This document shows, one piece after another, positions 1 through 11,463 of a stretch of 64,000 bases of DNA. The translations under genes were made by a program, and so were the position numbers. This stretch comes from Gibbula magus. Lineage: Eukaryota; Mollusca; Gastropoda; Trochida; Trochidae. The stretch lies in the NCBI GenBank assembly GCA_936450465.1, contig OW388298.1, forward strand, positions 9,868,663 to 9,932,662, read 5' to 3'. The number at the start of each line of letters is the position of its first letter. Position 1 is the first letter of the stretch. The notes beneath the pieces were generated by a model. That model had not been told where the DNA came from. It saw nothing but the letters and a program-made list of their open reading frames with translations, and made no database searches.

Positions 1-1717
1 GCGAGTACGCTGAATCCCCAAGCAGGTGCATTTCTCCGGGAAGAATGTTCCTCTCCAGCATTTGTTGGAAAGGACTGTTCCTGAACACCCTGGCACCATG
101 AACTGCCCCTGACCAACCTACATAGACATCAGTGAATTTTAATGTTGAATCACATACAACTTGGAGCTGTTTGCTTGGAAACCCTTTTCTGTTGATATAG
201 GAATCCCTGTGGTCTCCTGGTCCTGTCAAATAGAAACAAATTAATTGTACAAATAACAACTTAATTTTCAGCTCGACAGGCATTGACTTCTTGTAAAACA
301 ATTTCATTTGAAATCAGATCAAAACTTTCACTCTAACCTCACTGCTCTTGATCTTGGTTCCAGTGACAAAGGATGCATGTCAAATTCATCACTTTTGGCT
401 CAAAACACAACATTTTATGAACTTATCTTTTAAAACTTTTCTACATAACTATACACTTCCATGCCTTATTTTATTAGAAATGGATGATCAGATATAAAGA
501 TAGGAACCGAACATGTGTTACGGACAGATGTAGGCCTACGGACCGACGGAACTCATTTTAATAACCAATGCAACTTTGTTGTTGTGGGGATACGTATTAC
601 TTACCAGGAATAGCTATGTGGGTGCCTACTGCTCCAACAACACCAGGGCCGTGTTCAAGATAGGTTTCAAAGTAATCGCTCAATGAGCGATTACTTTTAA
701 ACCTATCTTGAACGCGATTGCTCAATGTAGCGCTACGTAGCAAGGCGAGCAAACTTCGAGGAAGTTGCACTGTATCGTTCAAGAGAGAGTAAGCGCTACA
801 TTGAGCGATACATTGAGCGATCAATGAGCAATTTAAGCGCTCGCTGTTATTGAACGGAACCCAGGAAACCCACAGCGCTGTTTGAATCCCTCCACTACCT
901 TGGGAAGGTCCTGATCCTGTGGCCATCGTATGTAGTCCTCCTGTTTTGAAGAAAGGGCCGAACAAATGTCCATGGTCACAAAGTGCAAGTTCCCTTTACT
1001 TATCCCAAATCGATCGGCAACACCTCTGAACGATTCCTGATTACCCAGGAGCCATATTGTTGAAAGCAACTTCTTCTCAACAGACATATGCCGCTCCCTC
1101 ACACATCTCCCAATCCCGAGTTGAAGTTCCTAAAGAAATGAACAGGAATGAACAGCTGTTTTGTTAAGGGCATCCTATATATTTGCAATTCATTATATTG
1201 GGGTCTCGCTTAAAAAACCTTAATATTTCTGCTACTATCAAAGCTATTATGTACATGTTTTGGATTGTAGTTGTAACAGGCTATGGTAACCTAAATCTAC
1301 TGTTTATATTCTGCATATTGATACATTGAATTGTCTGAATTTGTCATTATTATGCATTGCAGAAGATTTACCCATGATTTAATCATAGCAAAATGTTTCA
1401 CATTGGTCATTTACAAATTACATCATATTATAAATTTTACACTTATTCTTAAAAAAAAGCTTTATTTTTTTTACCTCAAAAGTACTCCTTCTCATGCGGA
1501 AATGAGATCTGAAATCGCTATCAGAATAATGGGGCATTATGTCCTCAACATAGCGTTCCACACGAGAGGAAGAAGCAATATTCCTCGGCAGACAAGCTGC
1601 AGGACACGCTGTGGTTGTCGCGGCAGTCTGTTGAACGGCTGAGAGGACACTATCCCCGCTAGCAGGGTCTTCGGCCAGCTACTCCAAAGCAACTGCCAGA
1701 ACCATATATTCCAACAT
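1..1717 (-). pseudogene. HARBI1-like (PIF/Harbinger) transposase-derived pseudogene, broken by a MITE
   Basis: Three exons read on the minus strand. Exon A is 1717-1475 (donor GTAAAA, phase 0), ending in a YVEDIMPHYSDSDFRSHFRM segment typical of the HARBI1 N-terminus. Exon B is 1129-605 (acceptor TTTCTTTAG, donor GTAAGT) and carries VADRFGISKGNLHF. Exon C is 222 down to the window edge and carries RDSYINRKGF, QVVCDS and LLGDSAY. The family is DDE nucleases of PIF/Harbinger elements and the domesticated HARBI1. Three lesions are visible. An in-frame TAG lies at 1681-1679, 12 codons after the first ATG of exon A; this counts only if that ATG is the true start. A 213-bp MITE (648-860) splits the FPG-VVGAV motif in exon B. 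The usual DGTHI motif reads VGTHI, without the catalytic Asp. The second Asp (GDSAY) is kept. The 3' part lies outside the window. Family call is secure; origin as transposon or domesticated gene is open. Confidence 0.85.
648..860. mobile_element. MITE family A, copy 1 (213 bp, 5-bp TSD CCAGG)
   Basis: The ends read GCCGTGTTCAAG and, inverted, GTTCCGTTCAAT. The element is flanked by CCAGG at 643-647 and 861-865. Removing it and one CCAGG rejoins the HARBI1 reading frame exactly, which fixes both boundaries. About 655-710 forms a near-perfect hairpin (AAGATAGGTTT ... AAACCTATCTT) enclosing repeated AATCGCTCA/TGAGCGATT motifs. Confidence 0.85.
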
Positions 1718-1928
1718 GGAAGCTGTATCTGTATATATGTATCAAATCAAATCTTACTACCAAACTACAGCTTAAAACAACATGTTAGAGTCACGTGATC
1801 AGGAATTCAGGGTTATATGCTGACCTGTAGGCCTACTACCTTTAAAATATGAACACAACCAAATTATCGGGTCCAATTCAATTCCTTCTCGGCCGTGCAT
1901 CGAGGAAGGTATTACTTGAAAGCTCTGG

Positions 1929-2121
1929 GCCGTGTTCAAGATAGGTTTCAAAGTAATCGCTCAATTAGCGATTACTTTTAAACCTCTCTTGAACGCGATT
2001 GCTCAATGTAGCGCTACGTAGCAAGGCGAGCAAACTTCGAGGAATTTGCACTGTGTCAAATTGAGCGCTACATTGAGCGATCAATGAGCGCTACGAATCG
2101 CTTCATTTTGTTGAACGGCCG
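1929..2121. mobile_element. MITE family A, copy 2
   Basis: Starts GCCGTGTTCAAGATAGG and ends TTGAACGGCCG. It has the same internal hairpin and GCGCTACGTAGC core as the copy at 648-860, with a short internal deletion. No clear target-site duplication. It lies upstream of the HARBI1-like pseudogene. Confidence 0.8.
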
Positions 2122-2315
2122 GTTGATTCGTCAGATATGTTGTGCGGAAACGAAATTCGAATGGGTACCCACACGTTAAGCTGTCTTGATTCTCATAAAA
2201 ACATCATTTTTACCAACATATTCCATTTGGAGAAAGTTTTAACCAAAACTTAATTGCTCGATTCTAATTGAAAACTGTTTGAAACATTGGCCATTTGGTG
2301 TGAACACCTAATTAA

Positions 2316-2999
2316 ATAAGAACAGAAAGATTTTCTGGATAACAACTTCTTTAATGTGAAAATACACGACGTTTCGGAGTACATACTCACTCCTTCATCA
2401 GGTGGAATGTAAGGAAATAACAAAATATGGCACATTTATATAGCAAACAAAACAATGGTGAGGAAACTCAATCAGGGAGATTAACATGCAGGAGAATGGT
2501 ATACAATGGGGATTTGTAATACAAACATGATGGAGATGAAGCATGATAATGATGAGGATTTGCAATACAAACATGAATGGTAGTAAGTAGATAAATGTAA
2601 ATAAACACACATGATGAAACGAGGGCTTTATTGAAATTCTTAAGCAAATAATAATTATAGTTGATTGGAGGAGAGGCCAATTGTTGATGTGGGTGGCTTT
2701 GAAGTTGTTGCATGGTGATTGGATGATGATTGGAGCTGATAGGCGTTGATTGGTGGGGACTCCTCGGATAATTTGCTCCGACAGGAGTGGATGGAAGGTA
2801 GGGATACTTGGATTTGGTTGGTTCGGTTCTCCACGGATATTTCCTCCGACGGGAGATAGAAGTTCTAGATGAGTGAATCCCAAGCACATGCATGGGCTTT
2901 CCTTACATTCCACCTGATGAAGGAGTGAGTATGTACTCCGAAACGTCGTGTTTTTTCACATTAAAGAAGTTGTTATCCAGAAAATCTTCCTGTTCTTAT
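2316..2999. mobile_element. Non-autonomous DNA transposon with 99-bp terminal inverted repeats
   Basis: Left arm 2316-2414 and right arm 2901-2999 are near-exact inverted repeats. Both contain CATTAAAGAAGTTGTTATCC and ACTCCGAAACGTCGTG. The roughly 490-bp interior has no credible coding frame; its ATG-bearing frames run through both arms and look incidental. Diverged relatives of the arm occur near 21920-22050 and 59575-59635. Confidence 0.8.
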
Positions 3000-4097
3000 G
3001 TATACCACTTCTTAATGCCCTTCAAAGACCTGACCTAATTAAATGTTTTGAATTTAAATCAGCACATATTGCATTAGTATTGTATGTATCAAAGCCAATT
3101 AAATAACATGTGATGAAATTCGATAATAATATATTTTTAATAGAATTAACACCTTTAAGCTTTCATCAGGATCCTTACATTGAATTTCTATAATCCTATA
3201 AGAAAGTCTGTCTCTGAATTAAATATATAGCTATTCAAATAAAATGAAGAAAGCGCAGTCTCCCTTTCTGTTTTAATTCTTTTCTTCAATTCTTATTTTC
3301 TCTTTGAAAATTAATTTTCATTTCAGAGAGTCAATGTTAGTTAATCTTTTCTCTCAAATTTCGCTTTCGACGTAAACTGCCCTGGTCGTATTGTTTCGTT
3401 AACGAATGACTCGTCAACAACGTGACTGACGTCAGAACCATGTGTTTACAACAGTTACTGTCAACGTCCTGAATTTGAGGCAGGGGTCAAAGGTCAGAAC
3501 GTAGGTCAGTATTGACCCTTGACCTGTCTTGTGGACAAGGGGAAACCTTTATCTTACGTTACTGATCTGTGATAGGTTGCCCGAGTTTGTGGTACGTGTT
3601 TTCTGTGGCCTTTCTCAGTCTCAGAAACTTTATTTCTCACTCATGTTTAGAGCCATCGATTTTAAATGTGTTGAACTCACGTGCAAAAGAAACGTCACCG
3701 CACAGAAAACAAGATATTTCAATCCACGAACGATAAAATATGACTGGAACTGTGTTATATAATGTCTTAATAAGCCAACTAAACTAAATTTACAAAATAT
3801 TATCTGTTCATATTTCGGAGTCAAAGGCGGTGTGTATGGCTTGTTCTATGACGTCCTGCAGCAAAGATGCGTCAACGAATTAAAGTCGACGAAATTTATT
3901 TATATCGACAACATAATATTTTGATCAAATTTCCTTATCTTATAAATTTCCAACTTAAATGCCAAACATTCTTATCAAAAACCACCATGCATGAAAAGCA
4001 ATTTCAGCACCCAAAGTGTATTTAACAGATATACAGAAAAAGTTAGAGCCATGGGGTCTGTAGCTCATCAGCTCATTGTTCTGACCATGTCTGTGCC
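3000..4097. other. Intergenic, no gene seen
   Basis: AT-rich sequence. No reading frame with family-like content and no clear terminal repeats were found. It ends at the target-site duplication of the SINE at 4111. Confidence 0.5.
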
Positions 4098-4110
4098 ACC
4101 TATGAACAAT

Positions 4111-4402
4111 GGTTAGCGCGTTCAGCTTCAGATCAAGAGGTCCGGGGTTCGAATCCCGCCAGGGGCACGGCAACTGTGTCTGCAGTAGAGAACTGTTCTA
4201 CACGCAATAAGGTTTGGGTGCAATGCTACACTGAATTTCAGCGTAGTACCACCCATGGTTCTCTAGTTCCAGCCGATGCTCGCAGGTTTCACCGCAATGC
4301 ATAGCCACATGGCGTTGCGAGCTTTCTCCCTGCCGTAATACTAGCAGCCGCGATATAAGTGAAATAATCTTGAAAGCGGCGTTAAACGCCACCTCTCACC
4401 TC
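4111..4402 (+). mobile_element. tRNA-derived SINE family A, copy 1, with 13-bp TSD
   Basis: The head has a tRNA-like A box (GGTTAGCGCG) and B box (GGTTCGAATCCCG). The body is followed by a CTAGCAGCCGCGATATAAG ... GCGGCGTTAAAC tail. Target-site duplication ACCTATGAACAAT lies at 4098-4110 and 4403-4415, as expected for LINE-driven retroposition. The first bases of the tRNA-like head are missing compared with the copy at 42596. Confidence 0.9.
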
Positions 4403-4426
4403 ACCTATGAACAATTGCTAACTCTT

Positions 4427-4840
4427 TCCATCCTGTCCCAGGGTTAATACTATACTTTCCTCCCCACGTTCATACCCTGGGTTACAACCCCGCTCAAACC
4501 TGCGCGATGTGACCTATATATGATCCAGCCAATCAAATAGTTTTATCGCGATAGTTAGCGATACAAATTCAGCCAACCACAGATAGCCTTTCAAACTCAG
4601 CAGTTGGCTTTCGCTCTTTCTCTCTTCCGAAAAATGGCGACGTTCTTAGATTTGCGAGCTGAAATGAAAAGGGGATGGCAAGCCTGCGAATCTAAATGTT
4701 GCCGACTCGCTTTTCAAGCGCTGTCATTGGTTAGATAGTTTCTAGGCCATGGGTCACATGGCCAGTTTTCGAGTGGGGTTAAAAACCAGGGTATGGAAGT
4801 GAGCGGAGTGTATAGGTTATATCCCGAGACAGGATGGTCA
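4427..4840. mobile_element. MITE family B (about 70-bp inverted termini)
   Basis: The left end (CCATCCTGTC, then CATACCCTGGG and AACCCCGCTC) is mirrored at the right end (GAGTGGGGTT, CCAGGGTATGG, GACAGGATGG). The interior holds no coding frame. No target-site duplication was resolved. Confidence 0.75.
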
Positions 4841-4917
4841 ACGGCCGTGACCACTTCAAGGTCCCACCGAGATCAGGGGCGGATACAGCTGAGAATTGAG
4901 CTCGTTCTTGCAATTAT

Positions 4918-5449
4918 AAAAAAATATTGGTTATAGTATTAGGCACAGTGGAACAATTCGTGTGTAGCGTTCTCATGAATCAATTTAAAAAGTTCTCAAA
5001 CGAACATACATGGTTCCATTAAGCCATGCGAGTCTTTATCCATCGAGCGGTCATTTTAATGTGTTCATGGGTCTGACTGATGCAGCGATACCTAAGCACT
5101 AGAGTTTTAAGGTACAATGATGGAATGGGCAACCATCTTGCTGTCTAAACTCTCAAAAGTCGCATATGACATGCACATCTACTGACTAGTTCCACAAAAT
5201 TATCGATTGATACGTCGTTCCATTTTCTACCAGTACCGATAACTGTTTTCTGTGTTTACGGCTTATTGGGTCATGTAATGATTACGTTTTACCTTCTAAT
5301 GTAACCATATTTTGTATAAACTTTAATAATAAATGAAAACGTGAGAAAATATGCCCAAAACGTGCTACAGCGCCTTTAAGTGCTGTGCTTGTTATCGAAC
5401 GCTATACACGAATTGTTCCACTGTGCCTAATACTAACCAATATTTTTTT
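4918..5449. mobile_element. MITE family C with about 53-bp inverted termini, enclosing a family D fragment
   Basis: Left arm 4918-4971 (ATATTGGTTATAGTATTAGG, CAGTGGAACAATTCGTG) is mirrored by 5398-5449 (ACACGAATTGTTCCACTG, CCTAATACTAACCAATAT). Near its right end, CGTGCTACAGCGCCT then TTAA (about 5361-5379) is a terminus of family D, the same repeat seen at 10342 and 11189. Part of the interior therefore looks like a nested insertion. Confidence 0.7.
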
Positions 5450-5462
5450 GATTGATCACACA

Positions 5463-6182
5463 AGCGATATCTACTGTGGGAGCCAGTTTTGGATGATAAT
5501 TAAGTTTACGTTACAAACGAAAAAAAGAATTAGTAAATTAAATGATGAAGTTTTAAAAGAATAATTAAGTATTAAAGTCCCTGCTTAATTCGATCATTTA
5601 AACCATTCAAAGTTATCAAAATGCCACTTTGCAATTTTTAGTTTTTTTTGTCAGAAACATTGTCTTTATTTTATATTTTAAAATGGAACATCAAAAGTCG
5701 GTAGTTTATATTATGTGAACTTTCTTGGCAGTATAAATTTGACCCAGTTATTTCCACATGTAATGAATTTTATTCATTGTATATAGCCTATGTTCAGGTG
5801 GAAATAAAAACCTGTTGATAAGAATTAGGATGCAAAGTTTTTCATCGACGTGATGCTTCATGTAAAACCAACCACTGCCTAAAATCAATGAGTTATCCAA
5901 CAAAAATATTACGAAATATGGGGAATACGAACTATATCGCTCAGTCACTCGAGGTCACAGAGCACAGGGCTTGAATAACACGTGGATAACCGATTTCCCC
6001 CCTACATTTTACCAGTTGATGAGTATACAGTACAAGGGAGGTAACTGTTGTAGAGCTTGCACGTAACTGTGTGACCTTAACCTTTTAGCATGCAAGCGTG
6101 TCGTGAGTCGTGCTGACTGTCATCTGTCTTTTTGTTGGATATTCCGAGTGAGACGGACGTCGTCCAAGACCTGTTGAGGACG
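5463..6182. other. LRRC58 upstream region
   Basis: About 700 bp before the LRRC58 start codon. The distal part is AT-rich. Near 6030 there is an AAGGGAGGTAACT motif that recurs across the window. No TATA box at a convincing distance was identified. It presumably holds the promoter and 5'UTR, but no element is called. Confidence 0.4.
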
Positions 6183-9100
6183 ATGGCGAGTTATGAGAGT
6201 TTGTCGTCGTCGGCGTCGTCGTCATCAGATAACGAGTTTCATGGTGAAAATGCCGAGGATTTATCGTATGGAGAACTGGAGGCTATTCCTGATTTTCTGC
6301 TACCGAGAGCGCACGAGCTGAGGGCGCTGCAGCTTGACCATAACAATTTGACCGTGATACCTCCCAATGTTTCCGTGTTTAACAGACTCATCGTCCTGGA
6401 TATAAGTAACAACAATGTGTCACATATAAGCAATGAAATCATAAGGTTAAAACAGCTGAGGACTTTAACGGCGAGGAATAACCGACTCCATAGCAAGTCG
6501 TTGCCCAAAGATTTCGGTTTGATGAAGAGCCTGGAGGTTGTCAACTTCAGTGGCAATGACTTCGAGTGCCTCCCACAACAATTAACGGAACTGTCCAAAT
6601 TAAAGTGCTTGTACCTAGGGGGCAACAGAATTAGTGAAATATCAAATTCTATACGGAACCTGACTCGGTAAGAATATATCACGAAATTGAAACATATGTA
6701 AACAATGTACAACAACTCGTAACAATGTGTAAATATCATTGTTGCGAAGTGAAAGATATGTAAACAATGTATAACATAACAAAACAAATGTGTTAATTGT
6801 AAAGATTTCTTAAGTAGGCTCCTAACAGCAATTGTGTTACTAAAAACCAACTTTACTTTTACGTTTTACAGTTGGCCAGATCATTAGATTTACCTGTACT
6901 AGCTGTCAGAGGACAAAGTTTTTGATTTAGGACGCATTATTTTCAGCAATACCAGTCCCTGTGATAAAAACTGATTATGTAACCAACAAAAACGTTGATG
7001 TACATAAAATACAGTGGCACATACTATCATCCATGGTATTACATGAATATATTTCCTTGATGGCATTATAACCAATGAGCATCTAGATTATATATAAGAT
7101 AGATCCTCTTTGAATGAGCCTGTCATCGAAACAATACATTGTTTATTCCCCAGCCAGTGTAATACCTTATATAGTTCCCATGCCCAAACAGTATGTTGTT
7201 TATTCCCCAGCCAGTCGCAACATCCTGTTTATGACCTCGCTAGGCCAACAGCCTGTTATTTCCCTAGCCAGTAAAAGTTACAGACTGACACCAAGGTGTT
7301 CAAGTTAAATGTAACCTTGCATAAGGGTGTTAATATCTACTTTATAATTTGATGAACATTGACATTGAACAACCAAATAAATCCAATACGCAGTAAGTAT
7401 AAGTACTGTGACTTGCACATTCTCAAGTTCATATCCAGTTATCAAAGAAGTTGGTACACTATCCTATTTATTCTTGGTCAGAAAATATCCAGTTTATTCC
7501 CCAACCAATTCAATTACTTCTATGTTCAAAATTCAATTTACTTGAGAGTAAACAGAAATTATTTGCTCTCAAGTGAGTACAATATCCTGTTTATTCGTGT
7601 AACTGTTACTGTCTCAGTTAAACCCCAGCCAGTAAACAATTTCATTTATTTCCAAAATTTAAAGTCAGTACAATATCTCATAACCCTCCAGTCTGTACTA
7701 TTATGTGTTGGATAAAACATGAACCGCAGGCTTTTCCCAAGGGAAGAGGGCATAATTTTAAATAATGCCCACGGGTCATGTTTTATCCAACTTATAAACC
7801 GACAGAAACAGCGGATTAATTAGAGGATAATCAAGTATAAACTAGAGGGACAGCTACAGATTAAAATTTAGCTCTGTCTATACGTTTCATCCATGTGGTT
7901 CCCGGTTGTGAAACGCAGCATTGTGCGAATGCAGCCGGGCATGTGCTGCACGCGCAGCTAAGATAAATTGAATAGTTATTGCAAATTAATCAAGTTATAA
8001 TTGATTACCCAATAAGGTAAAAGAGTCGTCAGTAAAATATCGCCGTTGTTTAAAGGCCGTAGATATAATATAGGCTTACGAACCCCCAAATTTCATCACA
8101 GCCGCCTTGGTGTAGTGGTATCAGCGCTGGGTTTGGTGATCAGTACTATGAAGCTTTCGGGTTCTAGACGGCTTATTGGCAAAACATTTGCAGATTGGTA
8201 TTTGAATGAATAGTTATTTTTCAATAGAGTTAGACATCACACATACAAAGTTTGACATTTCAGTGTTCAAATATAGATATTTGAAGAGGGCAATATGAAG
8301 ATAATTGCCAGGGACAGAGGGACATTACTAAGATAATTGCCCGGGGCATAGAGACATTATTAAGATAATTGGCCGAGGAAGCAATATTGTATCAGACTTG
8401 AGGGAAATTACGAGAAATAGTATCCCCGAAGAACAATAGAGTGACGTCACATCCTAAAAAAAAATGCTTATTCCCCAATTTGTAGTCCCCAATAAGTCAG
8501 TATATTATGTCATTTATTCCACAGCCAGTACTATATTTCATTTATTTCACAATCACAGTACAATATCACGTTTGTTCCATAGCCAGTACTATATCTTATA
8601 CATTCCTTAGTCAGTACTTTATCTCAGTTATTCAAAGTCAGTACAATATCTCAGTTATTCCACAGTCAGTACAATATCTCAGTCATTCCACAGTCACTAC
8701 TATATCTCATGTATTCCCCAAGCAGGACTATATCTCAATTATTGCACAGCCAGTACTATAACCCATGTATTCTCTAGACTGCAGGTGCTGTACCTGGGAG
8801 GGAACCGACTGACGGAGATCCCAGCGGAGGTTGGCTACATGCACAGTCTGACCGCCCTGATCCTGTGCGATAACCTTCTACAGAGTCTCCCCCCAACGTT
8901 GATCCATCTTCAGAGACTGCAGTCTCTCACCCTCCACAACAACCAGCTGTCTATCCTTCCCCTGGAGATCGTCTCTCTCAACCTGGTGGAGCTCAGTCTG
9001 AGAAACAACCCCCTCGTGAAGAGGTTCGTGCAGGATCTGGTCTACAACCCTCCCACCCTCCTGGAGCTCTCCGGCCGCTGTGTCAAGATAGACAGGATAT

Positions 9101-9743
9101 GCTACTCTTCCCAGGATCTGCCAACCAACCTTGTCAAATACCTCGACTCCGCACAGCGATGTGTCAATCCCAAGTGTAAAGGTGAGCTTTTTCTGTGACT
9201 ATCATCTTCCACATACAGTAGAACACGGATATAACAAACTCCAAGGGACCAAAGAATTTAGTTTTCTATATCCGTTGTTCGCTATTCACGTAGTATTTTA
9301 ATCATATTATATAGGGACGGGACTTATAAATTTGTTTGCTATATCCGTCTTCTACTGTAGGTTCTTCTATATTAGATTTTAAGTGGTTCGAACGATGATA
9401 TATTGTACTATATAGTGGTATTATTTTATCATGAGACAGATTCATAACACATGCCTTCACTGATGGTTTTCAAGATAGAATTAGAGTTCAGTTTCTATTA
9501 GTCTAAACAACTGAATAACCTGTTCACAAGTTTCACTATTCAATTTCAGGTGTGTACTTCTCGTCTCGAGTCGAGCATGTCAAGTTTGTGGATTTCTGTG
9601 GCAAGTACCGCCTACCGCTTCTCCAGTACTTGTGTTCCCCGAGCTGCACCGTGTCCGACCCGACTGTGTGTGCGTCTAGTGGCGACAGCGATTCAGAGGA
9701 AGACAATGCCAGAAACAGAATGAGACGAGTTCTCCTCGGTTGA
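6183..9743 (+). CDS. LRRC58: Leucine-rich repeat-containing protein 58 (LRRC58), 3 exons, 360 aa
   Basis: Exons are 6183-6667 (donor GTAAGA), 8778-9181 (acceptor TCTCTAG, donor GTGAGC) and 9550-9743 (acceptor TTTCAG, stop TGA). Coding length is 1,083 nt and the phases agree. Residues 1-30 are Ser/acid-rich. About nine leucine-rich repeats follow, with units such as LQLDHNNLTVIP and LYLGGNRLTEIP. The exon 1/2 junction falls inside an LRR (NLTR-LQVLYLGGN), which is why the TAG at 8776 was chosen over the GCAG at 8781. The C-terminus has CVNPKC, KFVDFCGKYRLPL and YLCSPSC, diagnostic of LRRC58, then an acidic SDSEED stretch and a final RMRRVLLG. Human LRRC58 is about 370 aa, so this is full length. 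It is probably an intracellular protein-interaction scaffold; LRRC58 has been linked to cullin ubiquitin ligases, which cannot be read from this sequence. Start: ATG 6183; no in-frame ATG lies upstream in this exon. Confidence 0.95.
7707..7791. mobile_element. 85-bp hairpin element
   Basis: The ends GTTGGATAAAACATGA and TCATGTTTTATCCAAC are inverted copies. The interior also pairs (GGGCATAATTT with AAATAATGCCC), so the whole unit can fold as one hairpin. It is probably a very short MITE inside the intron array. Confidence 0.65.
8101..8171 (+). repeat. tRNA-like segment, probable SINE head or tRNA pseudogene
   Basis: GCCGCCTTGGTGTAGTGG and TATCAGCGCTGG resemble a pol III A box, followed about 40 bp later by a B box-like GGGTTCTAGA. 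A complete cloverleaf does not form well and the B box departs from GGTTCGAATCC, so a functional tRNA is not claimed. Confidence 0.4.
9216..9357. mobile_element. pogo/Tigger-like MITE with TA target duplication (142 bp)
   Basis: Begins CAGTAGAACACGGATATAAC and ends with the inverted GCTATATCCGTCTTCTACTG. It is flanked by TA at 9214-9215 and 9358-9359. It lies in LRRC58 intron 2. Confidence 0.85.
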
Positions 9744-10341
9744 ATTTACACACTTGTGGCTGGGAGGGGTTAAAGGACGGAGGGGGGTCTTCTTTACTAC
9801 TGACAATATACCCTGGAGAAAATGATAGACTGCGTGATAGAAGTTGGCGTGTGACTTGCAGATTACTTACAATCTTCTTAATGGTATGACCTTTAGCCTG
9901 TTGTATAAATAATTTGTTTTTACATCTGTGGCAGGGGAAAATTAACCCTTTACACGCCAGTGCAGTAATGATAAACCAATGATTCTGCAACAAGGAAACA
10001 TTAACCCTTTACTCGCCAGTGCATTTATGATATACCAATGATTCTGTCTGCTACAAGGAAACATTAACCCTTTACTCGCCAGTGCAGTAATTATGTACCA
10101 ATGATTCTGTCTGCTGTTTTGAAACATGTCAGTATTATTCTTGGTATGTCTATGACAAATGTTAATATATTTCCTCCATCATTCCTACAGGTCGACCACT
10201 CAGGGTTAATCACCCTGGAAAGTTCATCATATTTGAATACAATATTTTTCAAAAGGTGGCAGGTGGAACCCTCTGAACCTGCTGTATTATAGAATGATGA
10301 AATTGACTTGCAAAAGAGGCATTATCTTTTCAAATCCTTAA
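9744..10341 (+). other. LRRC58 3' flank / 3'UTR with three tandem repeats of about 60 bp
   Basis: Three diverged copies of a unit containing TTAACCCTTTACTCGCCAGT and ACCAATGATTCTG span about 9930-10125. How far the 3'UTR extends is not certain. Confidence 0.6.
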
Positions 10342-10681
10342 AGGGGCTGTAGCACGATTTTTGCAAATTCAAATTTCCTATTTATAAAGATAATTTGTGT
10401 TATTTAAATGTACTTTAGAGGGTAAAACATCTTATTACATAGACCAATTATCCGTAGTAGTAATAACCGTATTGCCTATAAGCAAATATTGCATGGCGGC
10501 CATTTTATTGTGAACACATTTTATTCTTCCGAATGCCAAAAACTATTCCCATTGCTTTACCGAGCCATGTACACTCATATTTAACTTGATTTTCCAAAGA
10601 GAAGGGTGTTTTGATATTGGTGAAATTATTTTTCAAAACATTTCATCAAAATATTTGAGTGAAAAAACTACAACTACCCCT
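10342..10681. mobile_element. MITE family D, copy 1 (TTAA target)
   Basis: Begins AGGGGCTGTAGCACG and ends in a weakly matching CTACAACTACCCCT. It is flanked by TTAA at 10338-10341 and 10682-10685. It shares a GTTAGAGGGTA-type internal block with the copy at 11189. TTAA targets are typical of Kolobok and piggyBac superfamilies. Confidence 0.75.
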
Positions 10682-11188
10682 TTAAAAACCTTCACCAGGA
10701 ATATTTATTCAGCTTGTGGCCAAATTGTTTCTTTTCTTTGTGATTCTGTAAATCGGCATTAAGATCGGCAGCTGGAGAGCAGATAATTTCTCAGGGCAAT
10801 ATTTTGATCAGACGAATAGTTACTCTTTATTGGAGAATACCTATAGTGCTTAACCACTCCAGGATTGTTGTAATTCCTGTCATTTTGCCACTTTGATTGG
10901 TTCTGCACATATTAATTGAGCAAGTATTGCTGTTTGATAAAGGAGTGAGTTAACGAATCCACTGCTTCTCATGCATTCTTTATCAATGTTTCAATGTATG
11001 ATGTCTCGAAACATGCATAGCTCATTTGAATCATGGATTGATACACTACAAAAATAAATTTGTCCTATTTGAGACAAAATATATATTTCCTGGTGAGCCA
11101 TGTATAACTGAAAAATGTCAGTACCTGACACGCCCCTTGACTGGGATAGCTGATGAGCAGTGGATTCTTAAACATAATCCACTATTAA

Positions 11189-11463
11189 AGGTGCTGTAGC
11201 ATGTTTTTGTAAATTTTGTTTTCTCAAATTTTCAATTTATTAATATTAAAGATTATATGATTTATTGTTACGTTAGAGGGTACATCAGTCAGATCACTTA
11301 AACAACCTTCCAGCATCCATTTTAATGTGAACACCTTAAAATAACTGCTTGATGTGAAATCGATGTACTTTCGTTTTATAACTCTTTATTGATTGAGGAG
11401 TATTATTCTTTACCTTTTCATTGGATCACTCTATTTCAGTAAGAATGGCGTGCTACAGCGCCT
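11189..11463. mobile_element. MITE family D, copy 2 (TTAA target)
   Basis: AGGTGCTGTAGCATG at the left and CGTGCTACAGCGCCT at the right. TTAA lies at 11185-11188 and 11464-11467. It is 275 bp and non-coding. Confidence 0.8.

Larger units (their letters stand above)
7110..8770. repeat. Degenerate minisatellite filling LRRC58 intron 1
   Basis: Variants of a roughly 25-28 bp unit, about CCACAGTCAGTACAATATCT, are scattered over 7110-7710 and dense over 8490-8770. The array runs to within about 10 bp of the exon 2 acceptor. It is interrupted by non-array DNA at about 7707-8480, which holds a hairpin element, a tRNA-like segment and a short AAGATAATTGCC tandem (8285-8385). Confidence 0.75.

Noticed and set aside
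597..965. 122-aa frame as a separate small gene
   Set aside because: It reads partly through the MITE and only its last 15 codons belong to the HARBI1-like frame.
2398..2913. 171- and 141-aa minus-strand frames
   Set aside because: They lie within the inverted-repeat element and run into its terminal arm; no domain content.
7359..7715. 118-aa plus-strand frame
   Set aside because: Lies in the LRRC58 intron minisatellite; repetitive and without family similarity.
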